Positions 18,961-28,668 are shown, counted from the first letter of the stretch. The stretch is DNA of 64,000 bases from Pseudomonas resinovorans NBRC 106553 (GCF_000412695.1 NC_021506.1:134966-198965); one strand, 5' to 3'. Numbers and translations are program-made. Notes: generated from the sequence alone by a model not told the origin.

Positions 18961-19580
18961 TCCGTATTGACTTCGATGTTCCAAGCTATCTCCGACTGCC
19001 GCAAGGCCTGTGCATTGTTTCAGAGCGCCTGGCTCATAAACTTCCCGGGCCAGAAAGCAATGAAACGCTGCACCAAGCGCTTGAACCGGTGGTGATCAAC
19101 ACACTGTACCGGCCGCAAGGCCGCAACCAGGTTGCATCGATCGAGAACCAAGAGCAGGGCGAGATCAAAGGGGAGTTCATCCCTCGCGAATCCCAGCCCG
19201 CGCATCAAGAAACAGCTCAAGAGATCCAAGTCGCCCAAGGCGATGAAGATCAAGATGAGCGCGCACCAGAACTCAATTTCCAAGGCGTTGCTGGCAGGTC
19301 TGTTACCGGCGAATACCGCGGTTCAGGTTTCGCCCATTATCGGTTTCTCAAGAAGAACGGAAAGTCGTTCTTCTTGCGTATCGGTGAACACCTGGTGTGG
19401 GGAATCGAGCTCAACGCTCAGCTACGTCAATCTGGAGCGCAACAAGGTGACAATATCTCCCTGACATTCCTCGGCAAAACCGCCGTGAGTGTGCTCAAAG
19501 AGGTCCTTGTCGACGGTAAGAAAGAACAGGAGTGGGTTGATACCTACCGCAACTCCTGGGAAATCAAAATCGTGAAATAG
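18957..19580 (+). CDS. Plasmid protein with relaxase/primase-associated C-terminal module (tentative)
   Basis: 207 residues. The first 60 residues are folded-looking. The middle (about 60-110) is low-complexity Q/E-rich and probably disordered. The C-terminal 90 residues read SFFLRIGEHLVWGIELNAQL, then GDNISLTFLGKTAVSV and RNSWEI. This pattern (YFV..G..VWG.DL...GD.V.L...G...V.....RN.W) recurs at the ends of plasmid relaxases and TraC-type primases. Here it is encoded alone, 47 nt before a primase gene, so it may be a split-off primase accessory domain. That is inference. Confidence 0.5.
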   Translation: MIRIDFDVPSYLRLPQGLCIVSERLAHKLPGPESNETLHQALEPVVINTLYRPQGRNQVASIENQEQGEIKGEFIPRESQPAHQETAQEIQVAQGDEDQDERAPELNFQGVAGRSVTGEYRGSGFAHYRFLKKNGKSFFLRIGEHLVWGIELNAQLRQSGAQQGDNISLTFLGKTAVSVLKEVLVDGKKEQEWVDTYRNSWEIKIVK

Positions 19581-19627
19581 CCAGCAATGCGCCCTTCGGG
19601 GCGCATCTCAACCAAACGGAGGTACCC

Positions 19628-20743
19628 ATGTCCAAAGACTCAGAAGGCAATTACGCCCCAGAGAAGCAAGATGTGCTGGTAGCCGCTGATGGCCGCTGGC
19701 ATGACATTTACGCAAGCCTCGCATCTTCATTGGTGCCGGCACACAAGAAAGCAGGACGTGGGGTTCCATGTCCGGTGCATGGTGGGGAAGACGGTTTTAA
19801 GATTTTCCGCAAGACGGCTGGATCGTCGAGCGGTGGTATCTGCCGTACCTGCGGAGTCAAGGCTGATGGCATAGCCTTGCTGATGTGGGTCAACCGTTGG
19901 AGCTTTCATCATGCTTTACAGGAGGTTGGAGCATTGCTCCGGGTCAAAGACCCGTATGGACGCACCGCTGACGGATTTATCCCAAGCGTTGTAATCCGTA
20001 AGGAGCGAGCCCCAGCAAAACCAGAGGCTTCAGACGATTGGCTGCGTGAAGCTATGCGCAACCTGTGGAAGGGAACCGTTCCTCTCACAGACCCATCAGC
20101 GGAACCAGCAAGGCTCTATCTTCGCTCCCGAGGCATTCTTGCTTGGGATCGACCAGAGCTGAGCCGCTACGTTCGCTTTCACCCGGAATTGACCTACAAG
20201 GACAAAGCCGGCAAGCGTTCTAAGCATCCAGGGATAGTGTGTACGCTCATCGATCCTGAAGGCCAGGCTGTGACCATCAACCGTCACTACCTGACAATGA
20301 AAGGTGAGAAAGCCGATCTCGCTGAGCCAAAAAAAATGTTCCCAATCCCCAGCTACCGCAAGCTTCCCGGCTGCGCGGTTCCAACATCGCATCCAGGAGA
20401 AGTCTTGGATGTATGTGAAGGATTGGAAACAGCCCTGTCAGTGGAAACAGCTATGGGTATACCAGTATGGCCCTTGGTGAATTCCTACCTGTTGGAGAGC
20501 TTCGTACCACCAGCCTGCACTAAAGCAGTCCGAATCTGGGCTGATAAGGACCGCAAAGAAGGTGGCCAAAAAGCGGCATTCGCCTTAAAAAAACGTCTGT
20601 GGGAAATGGGGATCAAGGCGCAAATAATGCTGCCGGACATGCCCATCCCTGACGGCTCCAAAGGTGTCGATTGGAATGACGTTCTTCGTGAACGTGGTTC
20701 TCTCGGCTTCCTCGGCCACGAGGTCTATCGCGCACAGCGATAG
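19628..20743 (+). CDS. Zinc-ribbon/toprim DNA primase (DUF7146-like)
   Basis: 371 residues, ribosome site GGAGG 6 nt before ATG. The N-terminal zinc ribbon has C48, H51, C72 and C75 (CPVH...CRTC) as in phage P4-type primases. A middle region (about 130-240) of the plasmid primase type follows, then a toprim fold (LDVCEGLETALS about 261-272, IWADKDRKEGGQKAA about 302-316, and a final VDWNDVL). It probably primes the complementary strand in the recipient or plasmid replication. A GC hairpin at about 19588-19604 precedes it. Confidence 0.82.
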   Translation: MSKDSEGNYAPEKQDVLVAADGRWHDIYASLASSLVPAHKKAGRGVPCPVHGGEDGFKIFRKTAGSSSGGICRTCGVKADGIALLMWVNRWSFHHALQEVGALLRVKDPYGRTADGFIPSVVIRKERAPAKPEASDDWLREAMRNLWKGTVPLTDPSAEPARLYLRSRGILAWDRPELSRYVRFHPELTYKDKAGKRSKHPGIVCTLIDPEGQAVTINRHYLTMKGEKADLAEPKKMFPIPSYRKLPGCAVPTSHPGEVLDVCEGLETALSVETAMGIPVWPLVNSYLLESFVPPACTKAVRIWADKDRKEGGQKAAFALKKRLWEMGIKAQIMLPDMPIPDGSKGVDWNDVLRERGSLGFLGHEVYRAQR

Positions 20744-20777
20744 GCCTCTGGCCTTCTCAACTTCCCCCTCTTTTTCC

Positions 20778-20798
20778 GACCGTAAAAGCGCCTGAAAA
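20778..20798 (+). promoter_or_regulatory. Candidate operator, copy 2 (upstream of traF-traH-traG)
   Basis: ccGACcgTAAAAgcgCCTGAAAA matches the 10452 copy at 18 of 23 positions, including the flanking tttttcc. The 3' edge is 64 nt from the traF start. It lies in a 118-bp gap with no other obvious function. Confidence 0.6.
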
Positions 20799-20861
20799 CG
20801 CGCCCCCTCCTGTTGGCCAACGCTCACAATTCGAGCATCCTCATCTTGGCCAGACGGACTC

Positions 20862-21887
20862 ATGACGCCCCTAAATTTTCCCATCTTGTTGCTTGCTGCC
20901 GCTATAAGCAGCACATCCCTTGCGGGAGAGACCAAGCCCACCGAGTCGAAAACGCCACAGGTTGGTGGTTCTTCGTTCTACCAGGACAAAGAGCGCGGTT
21001 GGTTCTGGTACGAAGATCCGCCTCCTGAACAGGAACCCGAAAAACTCGAGCCCGCGCCGGTTCCAGCGGCCCCACCTCAAGCCGAAAGGGAAGCCTCCGA
21101 ACCAGCCGCGCCCGAGCTGCCCCCGACCGGCAGCGTGGCGTGGATTCGGGAGATGCTTCCGAAACTGCGTGACGCAGCAATGGATAACCCTACCAAAGAG
21201 AACGTGAGTGCATATTTTTGGGCCAACCGAATCATGATGGACAAGGCCGAGCGATTCTCACGCCGCTCAGCTGACGTAATCCGAAATGATCCACTGCTCG
21301 ATGAGGACATGCGTTATCCGGCTTCCAACGCCGCCTCAGATGCTTTGGCAACTGCGGCCGGCAAGCAGAAAGAAACCCTGTTGAAGCTCATCGCTGGCAG
21401 CTCTGCGCTGATGTTCTTCTACAACGGTAACGACTGCATTCTGTGCGAACAGGCCCAGGCAGCGGTCTCTGCTCTCGAGTTTAGGTACGGGTTTACTGTC
21501 ATGCCCGTCTCGATGGATGGGGCCCCCCTTCCTGGCGGCAAATACCCAAACACACAGTACGACACTGGGCTCGCAGAGCAGCTGGGCATCATCACCTCGC
21601 CTGCGCTGGCCCTAGTCATCCCTCCGAATGACGTGAAGATCGTCAGCTTCAGCACCGTCTCAATGGAGACGGCAACCACTCGGATTTTAATGGCAGCGAA
21701 TGAAGCAGGGCTGATTTCCGATCAGGAATACAACGCTACATCCCGCCTTAACACCATGGGTTTGATCGACGCCACGAAACTGGCTGACGCACCGCCCGAC
21801 GCAACAAAAAACCCTAACGAATTCGTGAATCGGATGCGCGATGAAGCTCGTCGCGCCTTTCAAAAAGACAACGGAGGTGCCCAGTGA
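20862..21887 (+). CDS. traF: TraF, F-type conjugation protein with thioredoxin-like fold
   Basis: 341 residues with a signal peptide (about 1-21). The TraF signature GWFWYEDPP (about 46-54) precedes a proline-rich linker. The C-terminal thioredoxin-like domain keeps a CxxC (C192-I-L-C195 in NGNDCILCEQ), which many TraF proteins have lost. It works in the periplasm with TraH in pilus assembly. The start lacks a strong ribosome site but agrees with the signal peptide. It overlaps traH by GTGA. Confidence 0.92.
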   Translation: MTPLNFPILLLAAAISSTSLAGETKPTESKTPQVGGSSFYQDKERGWFWYEDPPPEQEPEKLEPAPVPAAPPQAEREASEPAAPELPPTGSVAWIREMLPKLRDAAMDNPTKENVSAYFWANRIMMDKAERFSRRSADVIRNDPLLDEDMRYPASNAASDALATAAGKQKETLLKLIAGSSALMFFYNGNDCILCEQAQAAVSALEFRYGFTVMPVSMDGAPLPGGKYPNTQYDTGLAEQLGIITSPALALVIPPNDVKIVSFSTVSMETATTRILMAANEAGLISDQEYNATSRLNTMGLIDATKLADAPPDATKNPNEFVNRMRDEARRAFQKDNGGAQ

Positions 21888-23284
21888 AAATCAAACCGAT
21901 CGCCCTTGCTGTAGCGCTGATGGTGCCCTTCGGGGCTCACGCGAACATTCAACAGCAGGTCAATGAAATGTTCAGCGGCATGATCAACGTCACCAGTCCA
22001 GGGGCATATAAAACAGCCACACGCGGCGTTATTACCGGCGGGTCCGTTGTCCTTCGGAATCGGATATCCACTGCCAACCTCATCAGCATTACCCCGCCAA
22101 GCGCAAAGGGTGGATGCGGGGGGATCAACCTTTACAGCGGCTCGTTCTCCTTTATCAACGGCGAAGAGTTTGTAGCGCTCATGAGGAATGTGGCGTCGAA
22201 CGCGGCTGGCATTGTTTCGGGCTTTGCCTTTGAGTTGGCCCTCGATGCGATGGACGCTCAGACAGGTGGTGTGATCCGCAACCTGGCCAACAAGATCCAG
22301 GCGCTCAATCAAATGTTTTCCAACAGCTGCCAGCTGGCGAGTGGGTTGGTTACGAATGCCAAAAAGGCATACGAAGAAAGCACCGACTTCAAATCCGCGA
22401 TGACGGCCTTCGGGTCGAACGTCTCATCTGACTTCTTTACCGCGAAATCCACCAAAGAAGACTCACCAGCCAACCGGATTGCTGCCTCTGGTAAGGCCGT
22501 TCAATGTGAGAACACAGGGAACGTTCTGTGGTGCGCCATGATGAAGTCTGGCCTCCAGTCGCAGATCCTATTCGGCAGCGACGAAAACGCGGAATTCATC
22601 ATGTCGATGGTCGGCAGCTACAACGTGTCGCTCACCAACGACGCCAGCGGGGGGAAAAACTTCGCTGCGCATCCCATGCCGAAGCTGATCACCGGCGAAG
22701 GTCTGAAGATTCTGGTTGAGGGCTCAACCAATCTCGATGTCAAGGTCTACCAGTGCGACCAGGATGACCCTGACTGCTCAGAACCGAACATCCGCACTCT
22801 CACCAGCTTCAAGGGCCTCGAAACCCGAATCCTTGAGGATCTTCAAAACAATGGAATCCTTGAGCGTTTTGCCAACGGCACTGCAACCGCTGCTGACGGA
22901 AACCGGATTGCATACCTCGCATCAAGCCGCGTAGGGGTGAATCTGATGAAGATCACCCAGAAGGCAGGGGCGCAATCCGGTTATGACTACCTGAATCAGT
23001 TCGCCAAGAAAATTGCTGCTGATGCATCGATGAGCCTGATCTACCAGCTGCTTGGGCACACAGAGAAGGGCCTGACCAGCCTAAACATGGCGGACGCAGG
23101 GAAGGTGATCGAGGATCTGCGGGCTACAAAGGGTGAGCTCATGGACGAATACCGCTCGTACATCGAGGACGCAATGCAGGGCAAAGATGCCGATGGCCAA
23201 GCAGAAAAAATGCTCCAGATGGCCCCTGTGTTTGATAGCGGAACTCTGCCACAGGGAACCATCAACGATAACGCAGGCGCGTAA
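21884..23284 (+). CDS. traH: TraH, F-type pilus assembly protein
   Basis: 466 residues starting at a GTG overlapping the traF stop. A signal peptide (1-20, GAHA|N) precedes the typical TraH start (IQQQVNEMFSGMINVTSPGAY), a glycine-rich CGGINLYSGSFSFI box and long helical stretches. TraH is an outer-membrane-associated periplasmic factor in pilus extension. It is followed by traG 11 nt later. Confidence 0.94.
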   Translation: MKIKPIALAVALMVPFGAHANIQQQVNEMFSGMINVTSPGAYKTATRGVITGGSVVLRNRISTANLISITPPSAKGGCGGINLYSGSFSFINGEEFVALMRNVASNAAGIVSGFAFELALDAMDAQTGGVIRNLANKIQALNQMFSNSCQLASGLVTNAKKAYEESTDFKSAMTAFGSNVSSDFFTAKSTKEDSPANRIAASGKAVQCENTGNVLWCAMMKSGLQSQILFGSDENAEFIMSMVGSYNVSLTNDASGGKNFAAHPMPKLITGEGLKILVEGSTNLDVKVYQCDQDDPDCSEPNIRTLTSFKGLETRILEDLQNNGILERFANGTATAADGNRIAYLASSRVGVNLMKITQKAGAQSGYDYLNQFAKKIAADASMSLIYQLLGHTEKGLTSLNMADAGKVIEDLRATKGELMDEYRSYIEDAMQGKDADGQAEKMLQMAPVFDSGTLPQGTINDNAGA

Positions 23285-23295
23285 CGGAGATATCT

Positions 23296-26200
23296 ATGGA
23301 CTTCACTATCTACACCACAGGCAGCGCCGAGTTCCTTGAGATCATGCTCAATGCCTGCGCAATGATCACAGGCAGCGGTGACGCAGAAGATCTTGCCCGT
23401 ATTGGCGCGCTGATAGGTCTTTTTCTGTTGGCTTTCCAAGCAGTTTTTAATAACCAGGCCATTACCTTCGGAAAGGCGGGCCTTGTGCTCGTCCTTTACA
23501 TGATGTTCTACGGGCCTACAGCCACCACTGTTATCGAGGATACGGTGTCGTCGCAGGTGCGGGTGGTGGACAACGTGCCTCTTGGCCCTGCCTTTGTCGG
23601 CTCAGTCATCTCAACGGTGGCCTACGGCATCACCAAAACCACGGAGCAAGCGTTCTCTACTCCGAGCATGACCGACTATGGGCTGTTCTCGAGTCTGAGT
23701 ACGTTGTCGAAGGTGCGCGATGCTCTTCGGAACCCGATGGCACTGGACGGTTTTCAAAACTACCGAAAGTCTGATGGGTGGGATCTGCCCCGATCGGTAA
23801 ACGAGTACATGACATTCTGTTCGCTAAACCCTGTCGCGCTGAGAACGGATAAGACCCTGACTGACTTGTACCGTTCTCCCGGCTGGGCTCAGGTGCTCTC
23901 AAATCAGACATCATCGATGTTCATCTATGTCTACGACGGTACCGCCGGCACCATGAAGAGCTGTGCAGAGGCCAGGTCGTTTCTCAACGCGCATTTGCAA
24001 AACGTCTACACAGACGTGCTGGAGGACATTCTTCAGAAAGGATTCAGCGAAGAAGTCAAAACCAATCGAATGACCACCGGTATACAGGTTCAAGCTGCTA
24101 CAGACCAGGCAATTCAAAGTCTGGCACTCAGTAGCAAGTCGGCTCAGGACTACGTTTTGACTTCGCTAATAGCCCCGATTTTTAACGACTCTCGTGTCGA
24201 CGCCATGAACCATTGGCAAGAACAAAGGGCTGCAATGGCTCTCCGTGAATCGCTCAACCAGCAAGAAATTCAATGGGCGGGGAAGGGCGACAGCTTCAAG
24301 CATTACATGAGGCCGATGATCGCCTTCTTCGAGGGCATGCTCTATGCGATGACGCCGTTCTTGGCCTTTGCTCTACTCCTGGGTGGGCCTGGCCTTTCTA
24401 TCCTCGGCAAGTATCTCGTGTTGCCGTTGGCCGTTGGGTTGTGGATGCCGCTGTTAAGTATCGTCAATGCTTTTACCCTCTGGTATGCCGGTTCCCAGAT
24501 GGAGGCCGTATTCAATGGATACGATCCGACTGGATCTGGTTTTGCAATGCTTCAACTCATGGACATTGATAAGGCGATCGGCAAGGCTCTCGGTATCGGC
24601 GGCTTGCTCGCCGCTTCTGTGCCGCCTTTGGCTCTTTTCATCGTTTCTGGCTCAGCCATGGTTGCGAATAGCATCATGAGCCAAATGACAGCTGGCGAAA
24701 AATTCAAGTCCGAAGACGTGAATCCTCGATCTCAGGAGAGCGCACCTGTTCTAAGTACCAATGCTTCGTTCACTTCTGACCAGGTAGGGGCCGGCGTTGC
24801 TAAAACAGGTAGCCCGCAACTGGCAGAAACCATCAGCAGCGAACAAGCAGCAAGCGCTGTTGTGCAGAGCGCGAGCATGGCATCTCAAACGGCAACCTCT
24901 CAGTACCAAGAAAGCCTCAAGGCAGCTGGTCAACAACTCAACTCATCGGCCACAGGGCGGCAAGCACTTGCGCAGATCGGCGAAAACCTTTCGGCAGGTT
25001 CGGTCCTCAGTTCGAATGCATCTTACAACGAGGCAAAAGAGTCCCTGCGGAGCCTCGGCCTATCCGAGTCTTCGCTGAATCAGGCCACGTCCAACGCCGC
25101 AATGGGTATTTCTACGCCGCTTGGCGGCATGAAGCGGTCGGATAACACCTCGGCCGACACCATGACTCAGGAAAGCAAAGCCAAGGCGGAGAAAGCACTT
25201 GCCCAACTTACGCAGTCTGTCCAGGCAACCGATTCGAGCACATTGACCTTCGCGACGGGCGATGCCTTCTCAAGTAGCGCGTTGGCACAGCAGAGCGCAT
25301 CGAACACAGACGAGATCGGGAAAACCCGTTCGAGCGCCCTTCAGGCGCAACAGACCTATAGCCAGGCATCTGCGCAACAAGATTCGATCAAGGCCGGTCA
25401 ATCACTTAACCTTAGAGACGCCGGCGTCAAAGCGCTCACTCGCGGTCTCGGCCGCAATGAAACCGCGCTGGCGCTCGAGAAAATGGCAGGACAAACAGAG
25501 TCAGGTAAAGATCTGTACAAACAAGCCTTCGGTAGCCAGAGCATCCAGGATATGTCGAAAGACACGAGCGAGCGTCGAGCGATGGCAGCGATTCGTGCGA
25601 TCAATCAGGACGGACGCCTTGGTGATCTGTTGATGAGTCAATACAACCCGTTCGATTTTAACGTCAACCAAGGAGATGCAAACTCGAACGCTGGTCTCAC
25701 AAGCAGTGCCGCCAAGGCCACTGCCGGCACCGACGCCATCGCTGGCAAGCTTGATGCAAAATGGAATTCAAATGCTGGGGCCTATGCAAACTCAAATGAC
25801 ATGAATGCCAGTGGCTATCAAGCTACGAAGGAGGATGGCGCTACGGTTATTGGGCAGCGAAATTCTGAGAACATGCAGCCAGTGATTGATGCTAATTCGC
25901 AGAATCAGGATCACGTGGATAACCGTTCCTCCCAAGCTGCATATGACACCCTGGCAGCAAGGGGGCAAGCTGCAAGCCAAGGTACGAATCTGGGCAACAT
26001 TGTAGCTAATGGCGCGAATGCGGCCTTTACAGGGATCAATACGATTGCTGGAGCCTTCCGCAGCGGCTCCGATAGTGAAAAGCTCGAAAACTATTACGAC
26101 ATCGGTATCAAACAAGGGTTGAAGCCCGAGGAAGCACAATACTTTGCCGCCAAGGCTACTGGTGAGTTTGGATCGGCCGAGGGTGATGCCTATCGAGAGC

Positions 26201-26511
26201 TGAATGGTTACTATCGTAGCCAAGGCATCCGGGATGATAACTACATCGCAGGGGCTATTACTGCGATCGATGATGCTGCCAAGGCCCCTGAAAGCGGTTC
26301 CTATCCCACCCTGACGGCGCTGGCGGATTCAAGGGATGCCGTGCAGTACCAGGCGTACCAGGGCCCTTCGAATGAGGATGTTCCTCAAGTTCCAACACCG
26401 GCTACAGCCCCACAACCAGCCAGATCCGCTCCGCCACCTGCACCGTCGCCATCCTCGGCGGGAGCCACAAACCACAAACCTCAGCGACCGACAGGGATCA
26501 ACGCTGACTAG
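23296..26511 (+). CDS. traG: TraG, mating-pair stabilisation and entry-exclusion protein
   Basis: 1,071 residues. The N-terminal half (about 1-480) is the TraG-N membrane domain with several helices (IGLFLLAFQAVF, FLAFALLLGGPGLSIL, and VLPLAVGLWMPLLSIVNA). The C-terminal half (about 480-1071) is a long S/A/Q/N-rich periplasmic region ending in a proline-rich tail. In F, TraG acts in pilus assembly, stabilises mating pairs and is the donor target of entry exclusion. It is the last gene of the traF-H-G operon, with a terminator 24 nt downstream. Confidence 0.93.
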   Translation: MDFTIYTTGSAEFLEIMLNACAMITGSGDAEDLARIGALIGLFLLAFQAVFNNQAITFGKAGLVLVLYMMFYGPTATTVIEDTVSSQVRVVDNVPLGPAFVGSVISTVAYGITKTTEQAFSTPSMTDYGLFSSLSTLSKVRDALRNPMALDGFQNYRKSDGWDLPRSVNEYMTFCSLNPVALRTDKTLTDLYRSPGWAQVLSNQTSSMFIYVYDGTAGTMKSCAEARSFLNAHLQNVYTDVLEDILQKGFSEEVKTNRMTTGIQVQAATDQAIQSLALSSKSAQDYVLTSLIAPIFNDSRVDAMNHWQEQRAAMALRESLNQQEIQWAGKGDSFKHYMRPMIAFFEGMLYAMTPFLAFALLLGGPGLSILGKYLVLPLAVGLWMPLLSIVNAFTLWYAGSQMEAVFNGYDPTGSGFAMLQLMDIDKAIGKALGIGGLLAASVPPLALFIVSGSAMVANSIMSQMTAGEKFKSEDVNPRSQESAPVLSTNASFTSDQVGAGVAKTGSPQLAETISSEQAASAVVQSASMASQTATSQYQESLKAAGQQLNSSATGRQALAQIGENLSAGSVLSSNASYNEAKESLRSLGLSESSLNQATSNAAMGISTPLGGMKRSDNTSADTMTQESKAKAEKALAQLTQSVQATDSSTLTFATGDAFSSSALAQQSASNTDEIGKTRSSALQAQQTYSQASAQQDSIKAGQSLNLRDAGVKALTRGLGRNETALALEKMAGQTESGKDLYKQAFGSQSIQDMSKDTSERRAMAAIRAINQDGRLGDLLMSQYNPFDFNVNQGDANSNAGLTSSAAKATAGTDAIAGKLDAKWNSNAGAYANSNDMNASGYQATKEDGATVIGQRNSENMQPVIDANSQNQDHVDNRSSQAAYDTLAARGQAASQGTNLGNIVANGANAAFTGINTIAGAFRSGSDSEKLENYYDIGIKQGLKPEEAQYFAAKATGEFGSAEGDAYRELNGYYRSQGIRDDNYIAGAITAIDDAAKAPESGSYPTLTALADSRDAVQYQAYQGPSNEDVPQVPTPATAPQPARSAPPPAPSPSSAGATNHKPQRPTGINAD

Positions 26512-26534
26512 ATGAGGTTAAGCTGAAACGACAA

Positions 26535-26557
26535 GGCCGGGATTCCCCGGCCTTTTT
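26535..26557 (+). terminator. Terminator after traG
   Basis: ggccggg/cccggcc stem with a short loop, followed by five T residues. It ends the traF-H-G operon and faces the convergent minus-strand run. Confidence 0.88.
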
Positions 26558-26575
26558 CTTACCCACCTGCATAGT

Positions 26576-26950
26576 TTACCCCTTGAAGATTTCAGTCAGC
26601 CGATCCTTCACCGCCTTTGCGATTTGCGCCCGGAACAGGAACAACAAAACAGACAGGCCAACGCTTACACCGACCGCCTCTGCACCCAAGCGGGTGAACA
26701 CAACGATGTTGATCATCAGCAACACGATGATGCCGTAAAATTCAGCATTCGCCTTTGCACCGGTAAGAACCTGTTCTTCAGTCAGCATCCACTTGGGAGA
26801 TAGGCAAAACGGGCAAACCGAGGCCTCCGGGTCACGGCCACCAACAGGGACGCCGCTGATGTAGAAAGGGGCGCTGGTGATAACCTTCGGTACCATCATT
26901 TTCTTGCAGCACTGGCACTCAACTTTGTCGTTTCGCATGTCGCTCACCAT
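26576..26950 (-). CDS. Zinc-ribbon membrane protein, unknown
   Basis: 124 residues (or 120 from the second ATG at 26938). Two CxxC pairs (CQCC near residue 13 and CPFC near 46) form a likely zinc ribbon, followed by hydrophobic segments (GIIVLLMINIVVFT and VGVSVGLSVLLFLF). It sits beside traG, a place where entry-exclusion genes (eex) lie in SXT-like elements; a two-helix inner-membrane protein would fit, but there is no sequence evidence for that role. Confidence 0.6.
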   Translation of the reverse strand: MVSDMRNDKVECQCCKKMMVPKVITSAPFYISGVPVGGRDPEASVCPFCLSPKWMLTEEQVLTGAKANAEFYGIIVLLMINIVVFTRLGAEAVGVSVGLSVLLFLFRAQIAKAVKDRLTEIFKG

Positions 26951-27053
26951 TCAATTCATCTCACCAATATAATCTCACTACCACGCAGAATCCCAAACGG
27001 AAAGCTCCAGCCAGGGGGAACAGGGCCTGCGAATAGCTTCACGTGGATGGGAT

Positions 27054-28088
27054 TCAGTGGTTGCACCAGATGCATCGGCCGGGCTTGAGTGCGTAACGAG
27101 CGTTGATTTCCTTGCACTTGCTGCATGGAGTGAGAGTGATGTCTCCGGTCTTCATCGCGTTGCTGAGCTGGTAACCGTTGGAAGGGGAGATCATATCGCT
27201 GGCCTCAATGCCGACAGCTCTGCACAGCTCTACATACTCGCGATGAGCCGCAACCACCGCCCGAGCATTCGTCCGCCGAAGAGGATTGTCGGCGAGCAGC
27301 CTGTATATAGTCAGATAGAGCAAACTGTGAAGAGGGCTTTCGGCCAGTGTCTTATTCGGTGCCTGTATTCGTCCACTCTGGGACTGAACAAGGGGGATAT
27401 CCCGTAGCAAGGACCGCTTCATCCTGACTACTTCGTCCGCATTCAATCCAGTCCATTGCGCGACCAACTTTGGCTGTAGCTTCTGCTGAAGCAACTCGGT
27501 CGCTACCACATCGAGGGGCATCGTCGAGGGATAGTCCTTGATCCGACCTATGCCACTCACGCCAGGCTTCAGAAAGTACCGAAGGTCACCAAGCAATACT
27601 GTAGTCACGTCCCTGAGTTGATCGTCTGACGAAGATAGGTTCATCCTCAGCTTCCTGAGGTTGCACCTGGTGCCAACCGAGAACCCGCCGCGGCTAACCA
27701 GCATCATCCGAGAGTCGAAAGAGCCTGCCTCGAACACCCGATACCCAACATCGTCTAGGCCTACAGCCAGAATTGGGCTTGTCTGGTTGACGCGGGAGAA
27801 GTGGCAAAACTCCATGAACATAACCATTTTGTTACCTATCTCCCTAAACTCTTCATCGTCTAGGTAGCCCCTGCCGACCTTTAGGGTGTTGTAGTGGACC
27901 CGGTAGAGGGAGACCGGGAGAGCGTCGACAGCGTTCAACTGACGTTGGTTGGTGCTCAACGAAGAAAGCCAAACCATATCGCTCTGAGTCAAGCGCTGCT
28001 CAGCGAGAATGACATTGAAATCTCGCAAGCCAGATGTCAGCCAGCGCAGACCCATTTGTATCATCGATGCGTTGATCTTAACTCGCAT
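27054..28088 (-). CDS. FlhC-like transcriptional regulator with an apparent internal duplication
   Basis: 344 residues against about 190 for FlhC. Residues about 8-75 (IQMGLRWLTSGLRDFNVI and following) resemble the FlhC N-terminus. A second similar start is seen at about 208-270 (LVAQWTGLNADEVVRMKRSL then LHSLLYLTIYRLL), leading into a FlhC-type C-terminus with a zinc site at C322, C325, C339 and C342 (CSKC...CIWC). FlhC-family proteins SetC and AcaC, with FlhD-like partners, are master activators of conjugation in SXT and IncC elements. No FlhD-like gene is visible here. It is last in the parM-parR-transglycosylase run, and probably controls transfer genes (inference). Confidence 0.7.
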   Translation of the reverse strand: MRVKINASMIQMGLRWLTSGLRDFNVILAEQRLTQSDMVWLSSLSTNQRQLNAVDALPVSLYRVHYNTLKVGRGYLDDEEFREIGNKMVMFMEFCHFSRVNQTSPILAVGLDDVGYRVFEAGSFDSRMMLVSRGGFSVGTRCNLRKLRMNLSSSDDQLRDVTTVLLGDLRYFLKPGVSGIGRIKDYPSTMPLDVVATELLQQKLQPKLVAQWTGLNADEVVRMKRSLLRDIPLVQSQSGRIQAPNKTLAESPLHSLLYLTIYRLLADNPLRRTNARAVVAAHREYVELCRAVGIEASDMISPSNGYQLSNAMKTGDITLTPCSKCKEINARYALKPGRCIWCNH

Positions 28089-28098
28089 GTCCCTGCCC

Positions 28099-28668
28099 TT
28101 ACTTTAAACGCTGTAGTGAACGCCAAATTCTGAGCACATTACTCGCATACTCACGTGCGTCAAGTTCACGTTTTGGGTTTCGTGTATGGTAGCCACCGAT
28201 GGCTAGTTGCATATCGACAGGGTATTGCGCAATCGACTCGCAAAGTATCTGGGCACCGATCCGAATGTTTACTTCAGGGTCAAGAAGAAGCTCTGGGCTT
28301 GCTACTCGATTGCCATTCCAGCGATAATTTATTTGCATAATCCCTATATCGGTAAGAATGTCTTCGGCAATATATTTGCCGAGTACAACCTTGGCAGCCA
28401 TATAGGTTTTAGGGTACAGGGCACCACTAGGCGCGTTCCGAAGCGCAAATGGGTGTGGTGCAACCATCCCTTGTCCGGCAGAAGTTTTAGATTCATTCAG
28501 GGCCAGTGAATATAGAAGCAATGGGTCCGGTTTGCATGCGGTGGCCATTGAGGCTCGCTCCCACATTGTCCCTTTTAATGAAAATCCATTAGCGTTTGCG
28601 CTTGCTGAATTAAATATTGCAATGCATGCATAGACAGCAACAAAGGAGCTGGCACGGATATTAAACAT
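28099..28668 (-). CDS. Lytic transglycosylase, conjugation-associated
   Basis: 189 residues with a signal peptide (about 1-25). The catalytic Glu is seen in SLALNESKT (E59), followed by the family box DIGIMQINYRW and a GAQILCES region. It cleaves peptidoglycan to let the transfer apparatus through the wall. It overlaps the upstream ParR-like gene by 8 bases and lies 10 nt before the FlhC-like gene, so it is co-transcribed with partition and regulatory genes. Confidence 0.85.
   Translation of the reverse strand: MFNIRASSFVAVYACIAIFNSASANANGFSLKGTMWERASMATACKPDPLLLYSLALNESKTSAGQGMVAPHPFALRNAPSGALYPKTYMAAKVVLGKYIAEDILTDIGIMQINYRWNGNRVASPELLLDPEVNIRIGAQILCESIAQYPVDMQLAIGGYHTRNPKRELDAREYASNVLRIWRSLQRLK

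Noticed and set aside
26576..26950. FlhD-like partner for the FlhC-like regulator
   Set aside because: The protein has zinc-ribbon cysteines and membrane helices, unlike small soluble FlhD.
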